Shown piece by piece: positions 56,197 through 64,000 of a stretch of 64,000 bases of DNA. The stretch spans positions 744,001-808,000 of the forward strand of contig NZ_AP018694.1 in NCBI RefSeq assembly GCF_009689585.1, in the 5' to 3' direction. Every line of letters starts with the position of its first letter. The first letter of the stretch is position 1. The translations under genes and the position numbers were made by a program. A model generated the notes under the pieces. That model worked only from the letters and a program-made list of their open reading frames with translations. It was not told where the DNA came from and did no database searches. Source of the DNA: Aquipluma nitroreducens (lineage in GTDB: Bacteria; Bacteroidota; Bacteroidia; Bacteroidales; Prolixibacteraceae).

Positions 56197-58926
56197 CTAA
56201 GCTAAAACTTTTTCTTCGAAAACGGTATCCATTATTTTCTTTAACCGGGTATTGTGCTGAAACATTAAACCACCGGCCGGACTTGCACTTGCCGAACGTG
56301 AGATTAGTGTAAAAGGCACATCTGGCAAAAAACGCTGAATGTGAGACCATGCGCCCATATTCGACGGTTCGTCCTGCACCCAGTAAACGTTTTCAAGCTT
56401 CGGATATTTGGCAATGATAGATTTAATCTGGTCAATCGGTAGCGGAAATAATTGCTCTACCCTGACGATGGCCATATTTGTAACCCCTTCTTCAGCCATA
56501 CGTTTGTGCAAATCGTAATACAATTTTCCGTAGGTAAAAACAAGTTTCTGAATTACTTCGGGATGATGCACTGTGTCTTCAATGATTTCGTGGAATGAAC
56601 CTTCAGCCAATTCATCAACCGACGAAGTTACCATTGGATGTCGCAGCAGACTCTTAGGCGTGAAAATGACGAGAGGAATACGAACATTCCAATGCAAATG
56701 GCGACGAAGCAAATGGAACATATTGGTCGGAGTCGTTGGAACAACAACCTGCATATTGTTATCGGCCGTCAAATTTAAAAATCGTTCAATACGTCCGCTT
56801 GAATGTTCCGGACCCTGACCTTCGTAGCCATGAGGAAGATACAAAACCAGGCTATTCATCATTCCCCATTTCTCGTATGCCGAGGAGATATACTGGTCGA
56901 AAATAACCTGAGCAACATTGGCAAAATCGCCGAACTGAGCTTCCCAAATGGTCAAACCATGAGGATTGGCAAGCGAGTAACCATATTCGAATCCGAGGAC
57001 ACCATACTCTGACAATAACGAATTAAAAACATGGAATTCAGCCTGTTTATCGCTAATATTCTTCAATGGGAAATACTTTTCATCGGTATCTTCAACAACA
57101 AACGAAGCATGCCGGTGTGCAAAAGTTCCACGTTCCGAATCCTGACCACTCAGCCTAACAGGAAAGCCCTCTTCGAGCAAAGTTCCGTATGCAAGCAACT
57201 CGGCCATCGCCCAATCCATGCGGTTATCCATCATCATCATGCGGCGGTCTTCCACAATCCGGTCAATCTTTTTAAAGAATTTTTTATCCGCCGGAAGTGA
57301 ATTTATTCTTTCGGCAATGCGAAACAATTCACTTTTTGCAACGCCCGTTTTTACTGATTTCAGCAAATTCTTTTTAGCCGGATTATCAAAAGCCCGATAC
57401 TCACTATTCAGAAACTGGCGAACTTTAACCTTATCTATTTTTTCAGACTCCTGATATTTTGCTTCCAAATATTGATCAAATTCATGATTTAGCTTCGAAG
57501 TTTCATCAAGAGACATCACTCCATGTGCAGCTAGTTTTTCGGCATAAATATCACGAGGGTTCTGATGTTTTTCGATCGCTTTATACAATAGCGGCTGAGT
57601 AAAACGAGGCTCATCGCCTTCATTGTGCCCGTATTTACGATAACACAAAATATCAATAAATACATCTGAATGATATTTTTGCCGGAATTCCATCGCCAGT
57701 TTGACGGTAAAAATGATGGCCTCCACATCATCGCCATTCACATGAAATACAGGCGAACGGGTCACTTTGGCTACGTCGGTACAGTAGGTACTCGATCGGG
57801 CATCCAAATAATTGGTTGTAAATCCAACCTGATTATTAATCACCAAATGAATGGTTCCACCGGTTTTGTAACCATCCAACTGCGACATCTGAATCACTTC
57901 GTAAACAATACCCTGTGTAGCAATTGCAGCATCGCCATGAATGACAATTGGAGCTACTTTTTCGAAATTGCCTTCGTATTTGATGTCAATTCGAGAGCGG
58001 GACATTCCCTGAACCAAAGCTCCCACTGTTTCAAGATGGGATGGATTGGGCATCAGGCTCAGATGAACTTTCTTTCCAGAATCGGTTTCCACATCATTCT
58101 CGTACCCCAAATGGTATTTGACATCGCCAAGCGAAATATCCTGCTCATATTCCTTACCTACAAACTCTTTAAAAATATGCTCGTAAGGCTTTTTTAGGAT
58201 ATTTGCCAGAACATTTAAACGACCACGATGCGACATTCCAACTACAAAATCCTGAATACCAAGGTCCGAACCATGCTCAATAACGGCATCAAGAGCCGGA
58301 ATCAGCGCTTCACCACCTTCAAGTGAGAACCGCTTTTGCCCAACAAATTTTTTATGAATGAAATTCTCGAATCCAACCGCTAGTTTCAGGTGATAGTATA
58401 TATGATTTCGTTTTTCAGGAGTGAAATTTTCCGAATTTCGGGTCGATTCCATTTTAGATTTCAGCCAATCAATCAATGCCGGATCGCGCATAAAAACATA
58501 TTCAACGCCTATCGACTCACAATAGGTCGCTTCAAGATGTTCTATAATCGCACGAAGGGTTGCCGGGCCGATGCCAATACTATTCCCTGCCTGAAAAACA
58601 GTATCCAGATCAGATTTCAGTAACCCAAAGTTTTCGATGTCCAGTGTTGGGGAGTACTTTCTGCGAGACCTAACAGGATTGGTCTTGGTAAATAAATGAC
58701 CACGTTGACGATAACCATGAATAAGGTTAAGAATTGCAAATTCCTTATCAATCTTTTCGTCGTGTGCTAAAACTTTGTTATCAGCAAAATTTTTACGGGC
58801 AAATTCGAACCCTGCAAAGAAATTTTTCCAGCTTGAATCTACAGATTCAGGATCAACAAGATACGAAGAATACATTTCTTCGATGGCGGCGATTTCCTGA
58901 TTTCCCACTTGTGAAAATTTATCCAT
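56197..58926 (-). CDS. sucA: 2-oxoglutarate dehydrogenase E1 (thiamine diphosphate-dependent)
   Basis: A 909-residue E1 component that decarboxylates 2-oxoglutarate and passes the succinyl group to SucB. The N-terminus (YSSYLVDPESVDSSWKNFFA) binds E2. The thiamine diphosphate core includes GMSHRGRLNVLANILKKPYE, PIVIHGDAAIATQGIVYEV and RYGHNEGDEPRFTQ (Lys for Arg at the start). The C-terminal domain has YLPHGYEGQGPEHSSGRIER and QDEPSNMGAW. Length is usual. A gap of 100 bp separates it from sucB downstream. No sucD or lpd lies in the window. Confidence 0.96.
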   Translation of the reverse strand: MDKFSQVGNQEIAAIEEMYSSYLVDPESVDSSWKNFFAGFEFARKNFADNKVLAHDEKIDKEFAILNLIHGYRQRGHLFTKTNPVRSRRKYSPTLDIENFGLLKSDLDTVFQAGNSIGIGPATLRAIIEHLEATYCESIGVEYVFMRDPALIDWLKSKMESTRNSENFTPEKRNHIYYHLKLAVGFENFIHKKFVGQKRFSLEGGEALIPALDAVIEHGSDLGIQDFVVGMSHRGRLNVLANILKKPYEHIFKEFVGKEYEQDISLGDVKYHLGYENDVETDSGKKVHLSLMPNPSHLETVGALVQGMSRSRIDIKYEGNFEKVAPIVIHGDAAIATQGIVYEVIQMSQLDGYKTGGTIHLVINNQVGFTTNYLDARSSTYCTDVAKVTRSPVFHVNGDDVEAIIFTVKLAMEFRQKYHSDVFIDILCYRKYGHNEGDEPRFTQPLLYKAIEKHQNPRDIYAEKLAAHGVMSLDETSKLNHEFDQYLEAKYQESEKIDKVKVRQFLNSEYRAFDNPAKKNLLKSVKTGVAKSELFRIAERINSLPADKKFFKKIDRIVEDRRMMMMDNRMDWAMAELLAYGTLLEEGFPVRLSGQDSERGTFAHRHASFVVEDTDEKYFPLKNISDKQAEFHVFNSLLSEYGVLGFEYGYSLANPHGLTIWEAQFGDFANVAQVIFDQYISSAYEKWGMMNSLVLYLPHGYEGQGPEHSSGRIERFLNLTADNNMQVVVPTTPTNMFHLLRRHLHWNVRIPLVIFTPKSLLRHPMVTSSVDELAEGSFHEIIEDTVHHPEVIQKLVFTYGKLYYDLHKRMAEEGVTNMAIVRVEQLFPLPIDQIKSIIAKYPKLENVYWVQDEPSNMGAWSHIQRFLPDVPFTLISRSASASPAGGLMFQHNTRLKKIMDTVFEEKVLA

Positions 58927-59152
58927 TGTTGAATGATTGGTTTTTCAGTTTTTTAAAGTAAGTAATAAAGTAACAAATAGCAATTTTTAAAGTTTAACCC
59001 GCTTGCCTATTTGAATTGAACAATTGAACCATTAACTCATCATGTTGTTTAATTTTTGTGACTCAAATAGAAATTTTTCGTCATCACATCTCCTACCAAA
59101 ACAGAAAACTCATGAGTGTATTTTCAAGTTATAAACTTCAAACACATTAAAA

Positions 59153-59587
59153 ATGGACAGAAAAGAATTTTTCAGCAAAGCGTTAATCAGCGGAAGTTTA
59201 TTGTTTTTGGCGCCCGCATTACTGAATTCATGCAGCAAATCGAGTGATCCACAGCCTACTGATCCTAGCGGAGGAACCAATACTGGAGGAACTACAACTA
59301 TCGATTTAACGTCGAACGACTTTGCCGCATTAAAAACAGTTGGGGGGTTTGCATACAGCGGCAACATCATCATTATTCGGACAGGCACATCAGCGTATGT
59401 TGCCATGTCGAGTGTCTGTACCCATCAAAGCTGTACAGTAGCCTACAGTAGCACTGATGATAAAATTAAATGTCCATGCCATGGCTCCATTTACAGTATT
59501 AGCGGAACGGTTTTGCAGGGCCCAGCTCCAAATTCTTTGAAAACATACACCGTAAAAATTGATGGAACTAACCTGAAAATTAGTTAA
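59153..59587 (+). CDS. Rieske (2Fe-2S) protein, exported
   Basis: A 144-residue periplasmic or membrane-anchored Rieske protein. The N-terminus MDRKEFFSKALISGSLLFLA with a Cys in NSCSK may be a Tat-like lipoprotein signal. The 2Fe-2S ligands are in SVCTHQSCTVAY and KCPCHGSIYSISG (two Cys and two His). It probably accepts or donates single electrons outside the inner membrane. It is monocistronic and divergent from sucA. Its partner is unknown. Confidence 0.92.
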   Translation: MDRKEFFSKALISGSLLFLAPALLNSCSKSSDPQPTDPSGGTNTGGTTTIDLTSNDFAALKTVGGFAYSGNIIIIRTGTSAYVAMSSVCTHQSCTVAYSSTDDKIKCPCHGSIYSISGTVLQGPAPNSLKTYTVKIDGTNLKIS

Positions 59588-59663
59588 CACAATTCTTACC
59601 TAATCGATTTTTAGTAGTTTAGCAGTATATAATTTTCAAATATTCCGATAGAACTAATTGGCT

Positions 59664-60671
59664 ATGAAAAAGTTTCTGATAACTACAAGCATTTTAATTA
59701 TTGTCCTTTTAATTACCTATCTATCAGGACCCCAATTCCCGAAACCAGAATTAAACCGAAACCTCCCTTCCATACAACTTCAAACCAACGAAGTAGAATC
59801 TTATGTCCGGAATAAAGAATCAGGAAAAAAAATCAAGCCGGATAATGAAAGCCGCATTATTTGGGCAAACAACAGTTTGAAAAACAAAACTTCCTATTGT
59901 CTGCTTTACCTTCATGGTTTTTCGGCCTCCTGGTACGAAGGAAACCCTGCTCACATTGATTTCGCCCATCGGTATGGCATGAATTTATATCTACCACGCT
60001 TGGCTTCGCATGGAATTGACACAACGGAGGCATTAATTGACATGACACCTGATCGCCTTTACGAATCGGCCAAAGAAGCATTGGTGGTGGCACAATCACT
60101 GGGTGAGAAAGTGATCCTGATGAGCACCTCAACAGGTGGAACATTAAGTTTGAAGTTAGCCTCCGAATTTCCAGATTTGATTTCGGGACTTATTTTGTAT
60201 TCACCAAACGTGGCCATAAATAACGGAGCGGCTTTTCTGCTGAGTAAGCCTTGGGGATTGCAAATTGCGCGAAAAGTTTATCATGGTAACTACCGAATTA
60301 CCAACTCCGATTTTGCATCAGAAGATTGTCGGTACTGGAACTGCAAATACCGGCTGGAAGCAGTGGTTTACCTTCAGCAATTGGTTGAATCGACCATGAG
60401 CAAGGAAAATTTTCGGAAAGTTAAAACGCCTGTTTTTTTAGGATATTATTACAAGGACGAGGGAAATCAGGATCAGGTAGTAAAAGTTGATGCTATGCTG
60501 AAAATGTACGATGAACTTGGCACGCCAGAGAATCAAAAACGAAAAGTTGCTTTCCCGGAAGCAGGCAACCACCCAATAGCCTGCAAACTGTTTTCAAAAT
60601 CGTGGCAGGATGTCGAAAAGGCCAGCTTTCAGTTTGCTGAAGAAAAGTTGGGATTGACTGCAATCAAATAA
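59664..60671 (+). CDS. Alpha/beta hydrolase, membrane-anchored or exported
   Basis: A 335-residue protein with an N-terminal hydrophobic helix (MKKFLITTSILIIVLLITYL). ATG 59664 is preferred over TTG 59658. The oxyanion region YLHGFSASWYEGNPAHIDFA, a nucleophile elbow STSTGGTLSLKLA (Ser-Thr-Gly in place of the usual G-x-S-x-G) and the terminal FPEAGNHPIACK (His) are seen. The family includes lipases and monoglyceride lipases. It is about 70 bp after the Rieske gene on the same strand; a functional link is not evident. Confidence 0.85.
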   Translation: MKKFLITTSILIIVLLITYLSGPQFPKPELNRNLPSIQLQTNEVESYVRNKESGKKIKPDNESRIIWANNSLKNKTSYCLLYLHGFSASWYEGNPAHIDFAHRYGMNLYLPRLASHGIDTTEALIDMTPDRLYESAKEALVVAQSLGEKVILMSTSTGGTLSLKLASEFPDLISGLILYSPNVAINNGAAFLLSKPWGLQIARKVYHGNYRITNSDFASEDCRYWNCKYRLEAVVYLQQLVESTMSKENFRKVKTPVFLGYYYKDEGNQDQVVKVDAMLKMYDELGTPENQKRKVAFPEAGNHPIACKLFSKSWQDVEKASFQFAEEKLGLTAIK

Positions 60672-61191
60672 TATTTTAGACCAGCATTTAGTAAGCTTAT
60701 AATAAATATTCATTTTTCTACAATATACCCAACGCATTACTAAACAATAAATTACAAATTTATTTACTTTACAAAATCTTGATAACTCAAGTAAATGCAT
60801 CAACATTAAGCCGATAACGTGTGTTTATTTAATCAGAGGATTTGATATTTTACAACTTTAGATTGGAAATTCTATTTTTAGTTGGTATTTTCATCCTGAA
60901 AATGAGTGACCATATTTGTTGCTCGAATTATGTAAAAACACATAAATAAGCAAATTAAAGCATATACAACATAACCTATTCTAAATTTTCAAGTTCCTTA
61001 TTGATTTCTTGAAAATGAAGAGTTGCAATTGGTAATAACAATATCGGTATTCTGTCGGCAAAGGCAAAAAAACATAAATCTCGCATCTTTGTAACAGAAG
61101 TGACTAAATTACAGACAAGTATCTGTAAACAAATAAGATCAGGCTATTTACTGACAAACACGGCTAACGATATATCATAAGCTTATAAAGT
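60672..61191. other. Intergenic gap, no gene seen
   Basis: 520 bp, AT-rich, without a credible reading frame on either strand. A weak palindromic stretch occurs near 60770-60800. The promoter for the next small gene should lie near 61150-61190. Confidence 0.6.
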
Positions 61192-61791
61192 ATGAAATTT
61201 CAGAGAATCCACAAATTGTTAATTGCAATTATATTGCTTGTAGCATTTTGTGCCTTTACAGATAAAAAACCTCAAAATCCTGTCACTAAAGGCAATGCGA
61301 TTACCAATGACACGATACCTGAAGTTATAGTATCTAGCCCAAAACTAATATCCAAATCAAAATCTGATCGATATAAAATATACTTGAAATATTGCAATGA
61401 AATTGTTAAAGATACGATCCTTCAAACCGGATATCTAAATTTTGACACATTGAGAGTATCCTTCATTCCTGTGAATAAGCTATATTTTGGAAAACCGATT
61501 ATAAAGTCGCTTCAACTTTCAAAGGAATTAGCCAATATCATCGTAATGGACACCATTTGGAATAAAATAGAAGCTCCGGAATACCGATCAACCTGGGAAT
61601 ATTATATTTTGGCCAAACATCCAATGCCCGCAAAAAAAAATATAATTGAGATTGACTATACCAATAAAATCATCGTTACCAGACTAAGGGAATACATGAT
61701 GAAAAGAAGTAAACCCCTTCCCATAAGTGACTGGGATAAATATATCAACAACAAATCGAGCAGAAATCAACCTACCGAACAGTATTTCTAA
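61192..61791 (+). CDS. Hypothetical exported protein, 199 aa
   Basis: An unrecognised secreted protein with a signal peptide (IHKLLIAIILLVAFCAFTD). The mature part is basic and Lys-rich (KLISKSKSDRYKIYLKYCNE) with a C-terminal low-complexity tail. No conserved motif is apparent. It stands alone and is convergent with rimO. Confidence 0.6.
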   Translation: MKFQRIHKLLIAIILLVAFCAFTDKKPQNPVTKGNAITNDTIPEVIVSSPKLISKSKSDRYKIYLKYCNEIVKDTILQTGYLNFDTLRVSFIPVNKLYFGKPIIKSLQLSKELANIIVMDTIWNKIEAPEYRSTWEYYILAKHPMPAKKNIIEIDYTNKIIVTRLREYMMKRSKPLPISDWDKYINNKSSRNQPTEQYF

Positions 61792-61866
61792 ATATCCAGA
61801 CGTGCAAATTTCCCCAAGCAACCAACTCCAATAAGCAAAACCCAGTGATTTTGGCTGTGTGATGGG

Positions 61867-63162
61867 CTATACGACATTCCCGTACAAATCAAACTCTTCT
61901 GAACTGGTAATTTCAACTTCACAAAACTGTCCCTTTTTCAGCGAAACTTCCTTGCTGATCAACACTTCGCCATCCACTTCCGGCGAATCAAACTCAGTAC
62001 GTCCAACATAGAATTCTTCGTCTTCCCGATCGATGATCACTTTCAGAGTCTGCCCTATTCTTTCGGCATTTAACTGAGACGAAACAATTTGCTGAATGCC
62101 CATCAATTCTTCGACACGAGCTTGTTTTACATCTTCAGGAATATCGTCCGAATATTTCTTGTACCCATAAGTTCCTTCTTCGTGCGAATAAGAGAAAGCG
62201 CCCAAACGGTCGAACCGATGTTTGCTGACAAAGCTTTTCAGCTGTTCAAAATCTTCTTTGGTTTCACCCGGATGGCCGATCAGCATGGTTGTACGGATGG
62301 CAATTCCGGGAACTTCTTCCTTAATTTTCTGAAGTAAAGCTTCAGTTTCTTCAGTAGTAACCTGGCGCAACATGTGTTTCAGCACGTTATTCGAACTATG
62401 CTGAAGCGGAATATCAATGTATTTGCAGAGTTTCGGAACGGTCTTAAACAGCGGCAAAATGTCCATCGGGAACTTGGTCGGATATAAGTAATGAAGTCGA
62501 ATCCATTCAATTCCATCAACTTCAGCAATTTTCTGAATCAGTTCTGCCAGCATTCCTTTTCCGTATAAATCGATGCCGTAATACGACAAATCCTGGGCAA
62601 TAAGCAAAATCTCTTTTACACCACTTTTTGCCAGATATTTGGCTTCTTTCACCAAGTCATCCATCGATTTAGAAACATGTTTCCCCGTCATTCCCGGAAT
62701 AGCGCAAAAGGCACAAACGCGGTTACATCCTTCAGATATCTTGAGGTAAGCAAAATGCGAGGGTGTTGTGATCTTTCGCTCATAAATAAATTCAGGGCGA
62801 TAAGTTGCCTTCAGTTCGCCAACCAAGGCTTTCAAATCGAACTTTCCGAAAAACTTATCTACTTCCGGAACTTCCTGTTCCAAATCGGTTTTGTAACGCT
62901 CCGAAAGACAGCCCATCACATATAATTTATCAATGTCGCCGCGACCTTTGGCATCAACAAACTGCAAAATAGTATTCACCGACTCCTCTTTGGCATCGTG
63001 AATAAATCCGCAGGTATTGATCACTACGATATCCGAATCTGCATCATTCGAATCGTGAACCACTTCGAAACCATCCTTCGAAAGCTGATTCAGTAATACT
63101 TCCGAGTCAACCAGATTCTTTGAGCAACCCAAAGTCACCACATTTATTTTTTGCTTCTTCAT
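61867..63162 (-). CDS. rimO: Ribosomal protein S12 methylthiotransferase RimO
   Basis: A 431-residue radical-SAM enzyme that methylthiolates an Asp of ribosomal protein S12. The N-terminal MTTase domain has Cys ligands in VTLGCSKNLVDSEVL, INTCGFI and VMGCLSERY. The radical-SAM motif is GCNRVCAFCAIPGMTG (CX3CX2C). A TRAM domain occupies the end (IDREDEEFYVGRTEFDSPEV, then DGEVLISKEVSLKKGQF). Length fits. The gap of 192 bp to ftsY contains a dispersed-repeat-like stretch near 63300. Confidence 0.96.
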   Translation of the reverse strand: MKKQKINVVTLGCSKNLVDSEVLLNQLSKDGFEVVHDSNDADSDIVVINTCGFIHDAKEESVNTILQFVDAKGRGDIDKLYVMGCLSERYKTDLEQEVPEVDKFFGKFDLKALVGELKATYRPEFIYERKITTPSHFAYLKISEGCNRVCAFCAIPGMTGKHVSKSMDDLVKEAKYLAKSGVKEILLIAQDLSYYGIDLYGKGMLAELIQKIAEVDGIEWIRLHYLYPTKFPMDILPLFKTVPKLCKYIDIPLQHSSNNVLKHMLRQVTTEETEALLQKIKEEVPGIAIRTTMLIGHPGETKEDFEQLKSFVSKHRFDRLGAFSYSHEEGTYGYKKYSDDIPEDVKQARVEELMGIQQIVSSQLNAERIGQTLKVIIDREDEEFYVGRTEFDSPEVDGEVLISKEVSLKKGQFCEVEITSSEEFDLYGNVV

Positions 63163-63354
63163 TTTTCTATTTTTTAGCCAATAAGGCCCTAAGTCACAAA
63201 GTTAACACCAACGATTTTTTAATCTGTTTTGGCTTAAAACAGTATACTTTAATAAAAGTTCTGAATTCGTGTCCATCCAAAAGAAAGGCCAGCAAAAGCC
63301 AGCCATATCGTTTTTCATTCTCCGGTCTTCCGTCTCCAAACTACGGACTATTTC

Positions 63355-64000
63355 TTAACTAAACAGCGATTCAACAAATTCCCTTCTCCGGAAAATCTGT
63401 AAATCTTCCATCTTTTCACCTATACCAATGTATTTAACCGGAATTTTAAACTGATCGGAGATGCCAATTACCACACCACCTTTTGCTGTTCCATCGAGTT
63501 TTGTAAGTGCCAGAGCGGAAACCTCGGTAGCTTTTGTAAACTGCTTGGCCTGTTCAAATGCGTTTTGTCCGGTTGAACCATCAAGAACAAGCAAAACCTC
63601 GTGAGGCGCAGTTGGCACTACCTTTTTCATGACTGATTTAATCTTGCTCAGTTCGTTCATCAGGTTCACTTTGTTGTGCAAACGTCCGGCAGTATCAATA
63701 ATCACCACATCGGCGCCCTGTGCTTTTGCCGATGAAAGTGTATCGTAAGCAACAGAAGCAGGATCGGCACCCATCACCTGCTTAACAAGTGGCACTTGTA
63801 CCCGATCGGCCCAAATCTGAAGTTGATCGATGGCCGCTGCTCTAAACGTATCAGCTGCACCTAAAACTACTTTTTTACCGGCTGCTTTAAAATGCCAGGC
63901 AAGTTTTCCAATAGTGGTTGTTTTACCAACACCATTCACGCCAACAACCATGATTACATAGGGTTCATTGCTTTCAGGAAGGTCAAAATCGGCAATATCG
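63355..64000 (-). CDS. ftsY: Signal recognition particle receptor FtsY (C-terminal part, cut by window edge)
   Basis: The GTPase (NG) domain of FtsY, the membrane receptor for SRP-bound ribosomes. GTPase motifs are VGVNGVGKTTTIGKLA (P-loop), DTFRAAAIDQL, DTAGRLHNK and LTKLDGTAKGG, ending IGIGEKMEDLQIFRRREFVE. The frame continues past the ATG at 63951 upstream to the window edge (DIADFDLPESNEPYVIM), so the true start is to the right, beyond 64000. Confidence 0.95.
   Translation of the reverse strand, partial: DIADFDLPESNEPYVIMVVGVNGVGKTTTIGKLAWHFKAAGKKVVLGAADTFRAAAIDQLQIWADRVQVPLVKQVMGADPASVAYDTLSSAKAQGADVVIIDTAGRLHNKVNLMNELSKIKSVMKKVVPTAPHEVLLVLDGSTGQNAFEQAKQFTKATEVSALALTKLDGTAKGGVVIGISDQFKIPVKYIGIGEKMEDLQIFRRREFVESLFS

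Noticed and set aside
57670-58197. 175-codon plus-strand frame inside sucA
   Set aside because: SucA is unmistakable on the minus strand; the antisense frame has no motif or separate signals.

Overview
The window looks like chromosomal DNA of a Bacteroidota member, probably Bacteroidales/Marinilabiliales-like. The evidence is a SusC/SusD pair with an ECF sigma factor and FecR anti-sigma factor, an AT-rich sequence with A-rich rather than strong Shine-Dalgarno leaders, TAnnTTTG-type -7 promoter elements, an rpsF-rpsR-rplI operon without priB, and many DUF and lipoprotein types typical of the phylum. The genus-level placement is inference.

Region 1 (1-8.4 kb) is a respiratory and nitrosative-stress block. 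cydB (cut by the window edge) and cydA run leftward. A divergent set carries the di-iron Fe-S repair protein Ric, an Rrf2 regulator with three cysteines, a racemase, a degraded PLP-enzyme tail, a ferredoxin-reductase-like flavoprotein, a DUF488 protein and a monoheme cytochrome c. A near-perfect 36-bp palindrome sits between cydA and ric. An NTF2-like protein and a divergent aldo/keto reductase/AraC pair follow.

Region 2 (8.5-31 kb) is a large polysaccharide utilisation locus on the minus strand. From the regulatory end it runs: ECF sigma, FecR, SusC, SusD, carboxylesterase, alpha/beta esterase, PepSY membrane protein, GH78 rhamnosidase, a DUF1593 fragment, GH106 rhamnosidase, a ceramidase-like protein, two metallo-beta-lactamase-fold proteins, a Tat-exported FAD-dependent reductase and a membrane-anchored multiheme cytochrome c. 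The last six genes are tightly packed. They suggest that removal of rhamnose (and ester groups) from a substrate is coupled to respiratory reduction of the released aglycone.

Region 3 (31.7-39.2 kb) holds tRNA-Lys, an SDR, two hydrolase/thioesterase-type genes, a LysE transporter, a NUDIX/aminopeptidase P pair and a secreted sugar isomerase-like protein. Region 4 (39.2-46.8 kb) is accessory and repeat-rich. It has several palindromes, a 41-bp tandem array, two copies of a MITE-like element, another element with terminal inverted repeats, and an integron-like stretch in which a WG-repeat lipoprotein gene and a small membrane-protein gene are each bounded by their own inverted repeats and followed by related attC-like structured sites. 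No integrase gene is visible.

Region 5 (46.9-64 kb) is mostly housekeeping: a second isomerase-like lipoprotein, CE2-type SGNH esterase, thioesterase, nucleoside phosphorylase, transglutaminase-like protein, rpsF-rpsR-rplI, sucA-sucB (sucB carries an in-frame palindromic repeat), a Rieske protein, an esterase, rimO and the C-terminal part of ftsY (cut by the window edge).

Three genes (cydA, the ceramidase-like gene and a DUF6261-like gene) are interrupted by single in-frame stop codons while the reading frame stays intact on both sides. This pattern is the most general oddity of the window.
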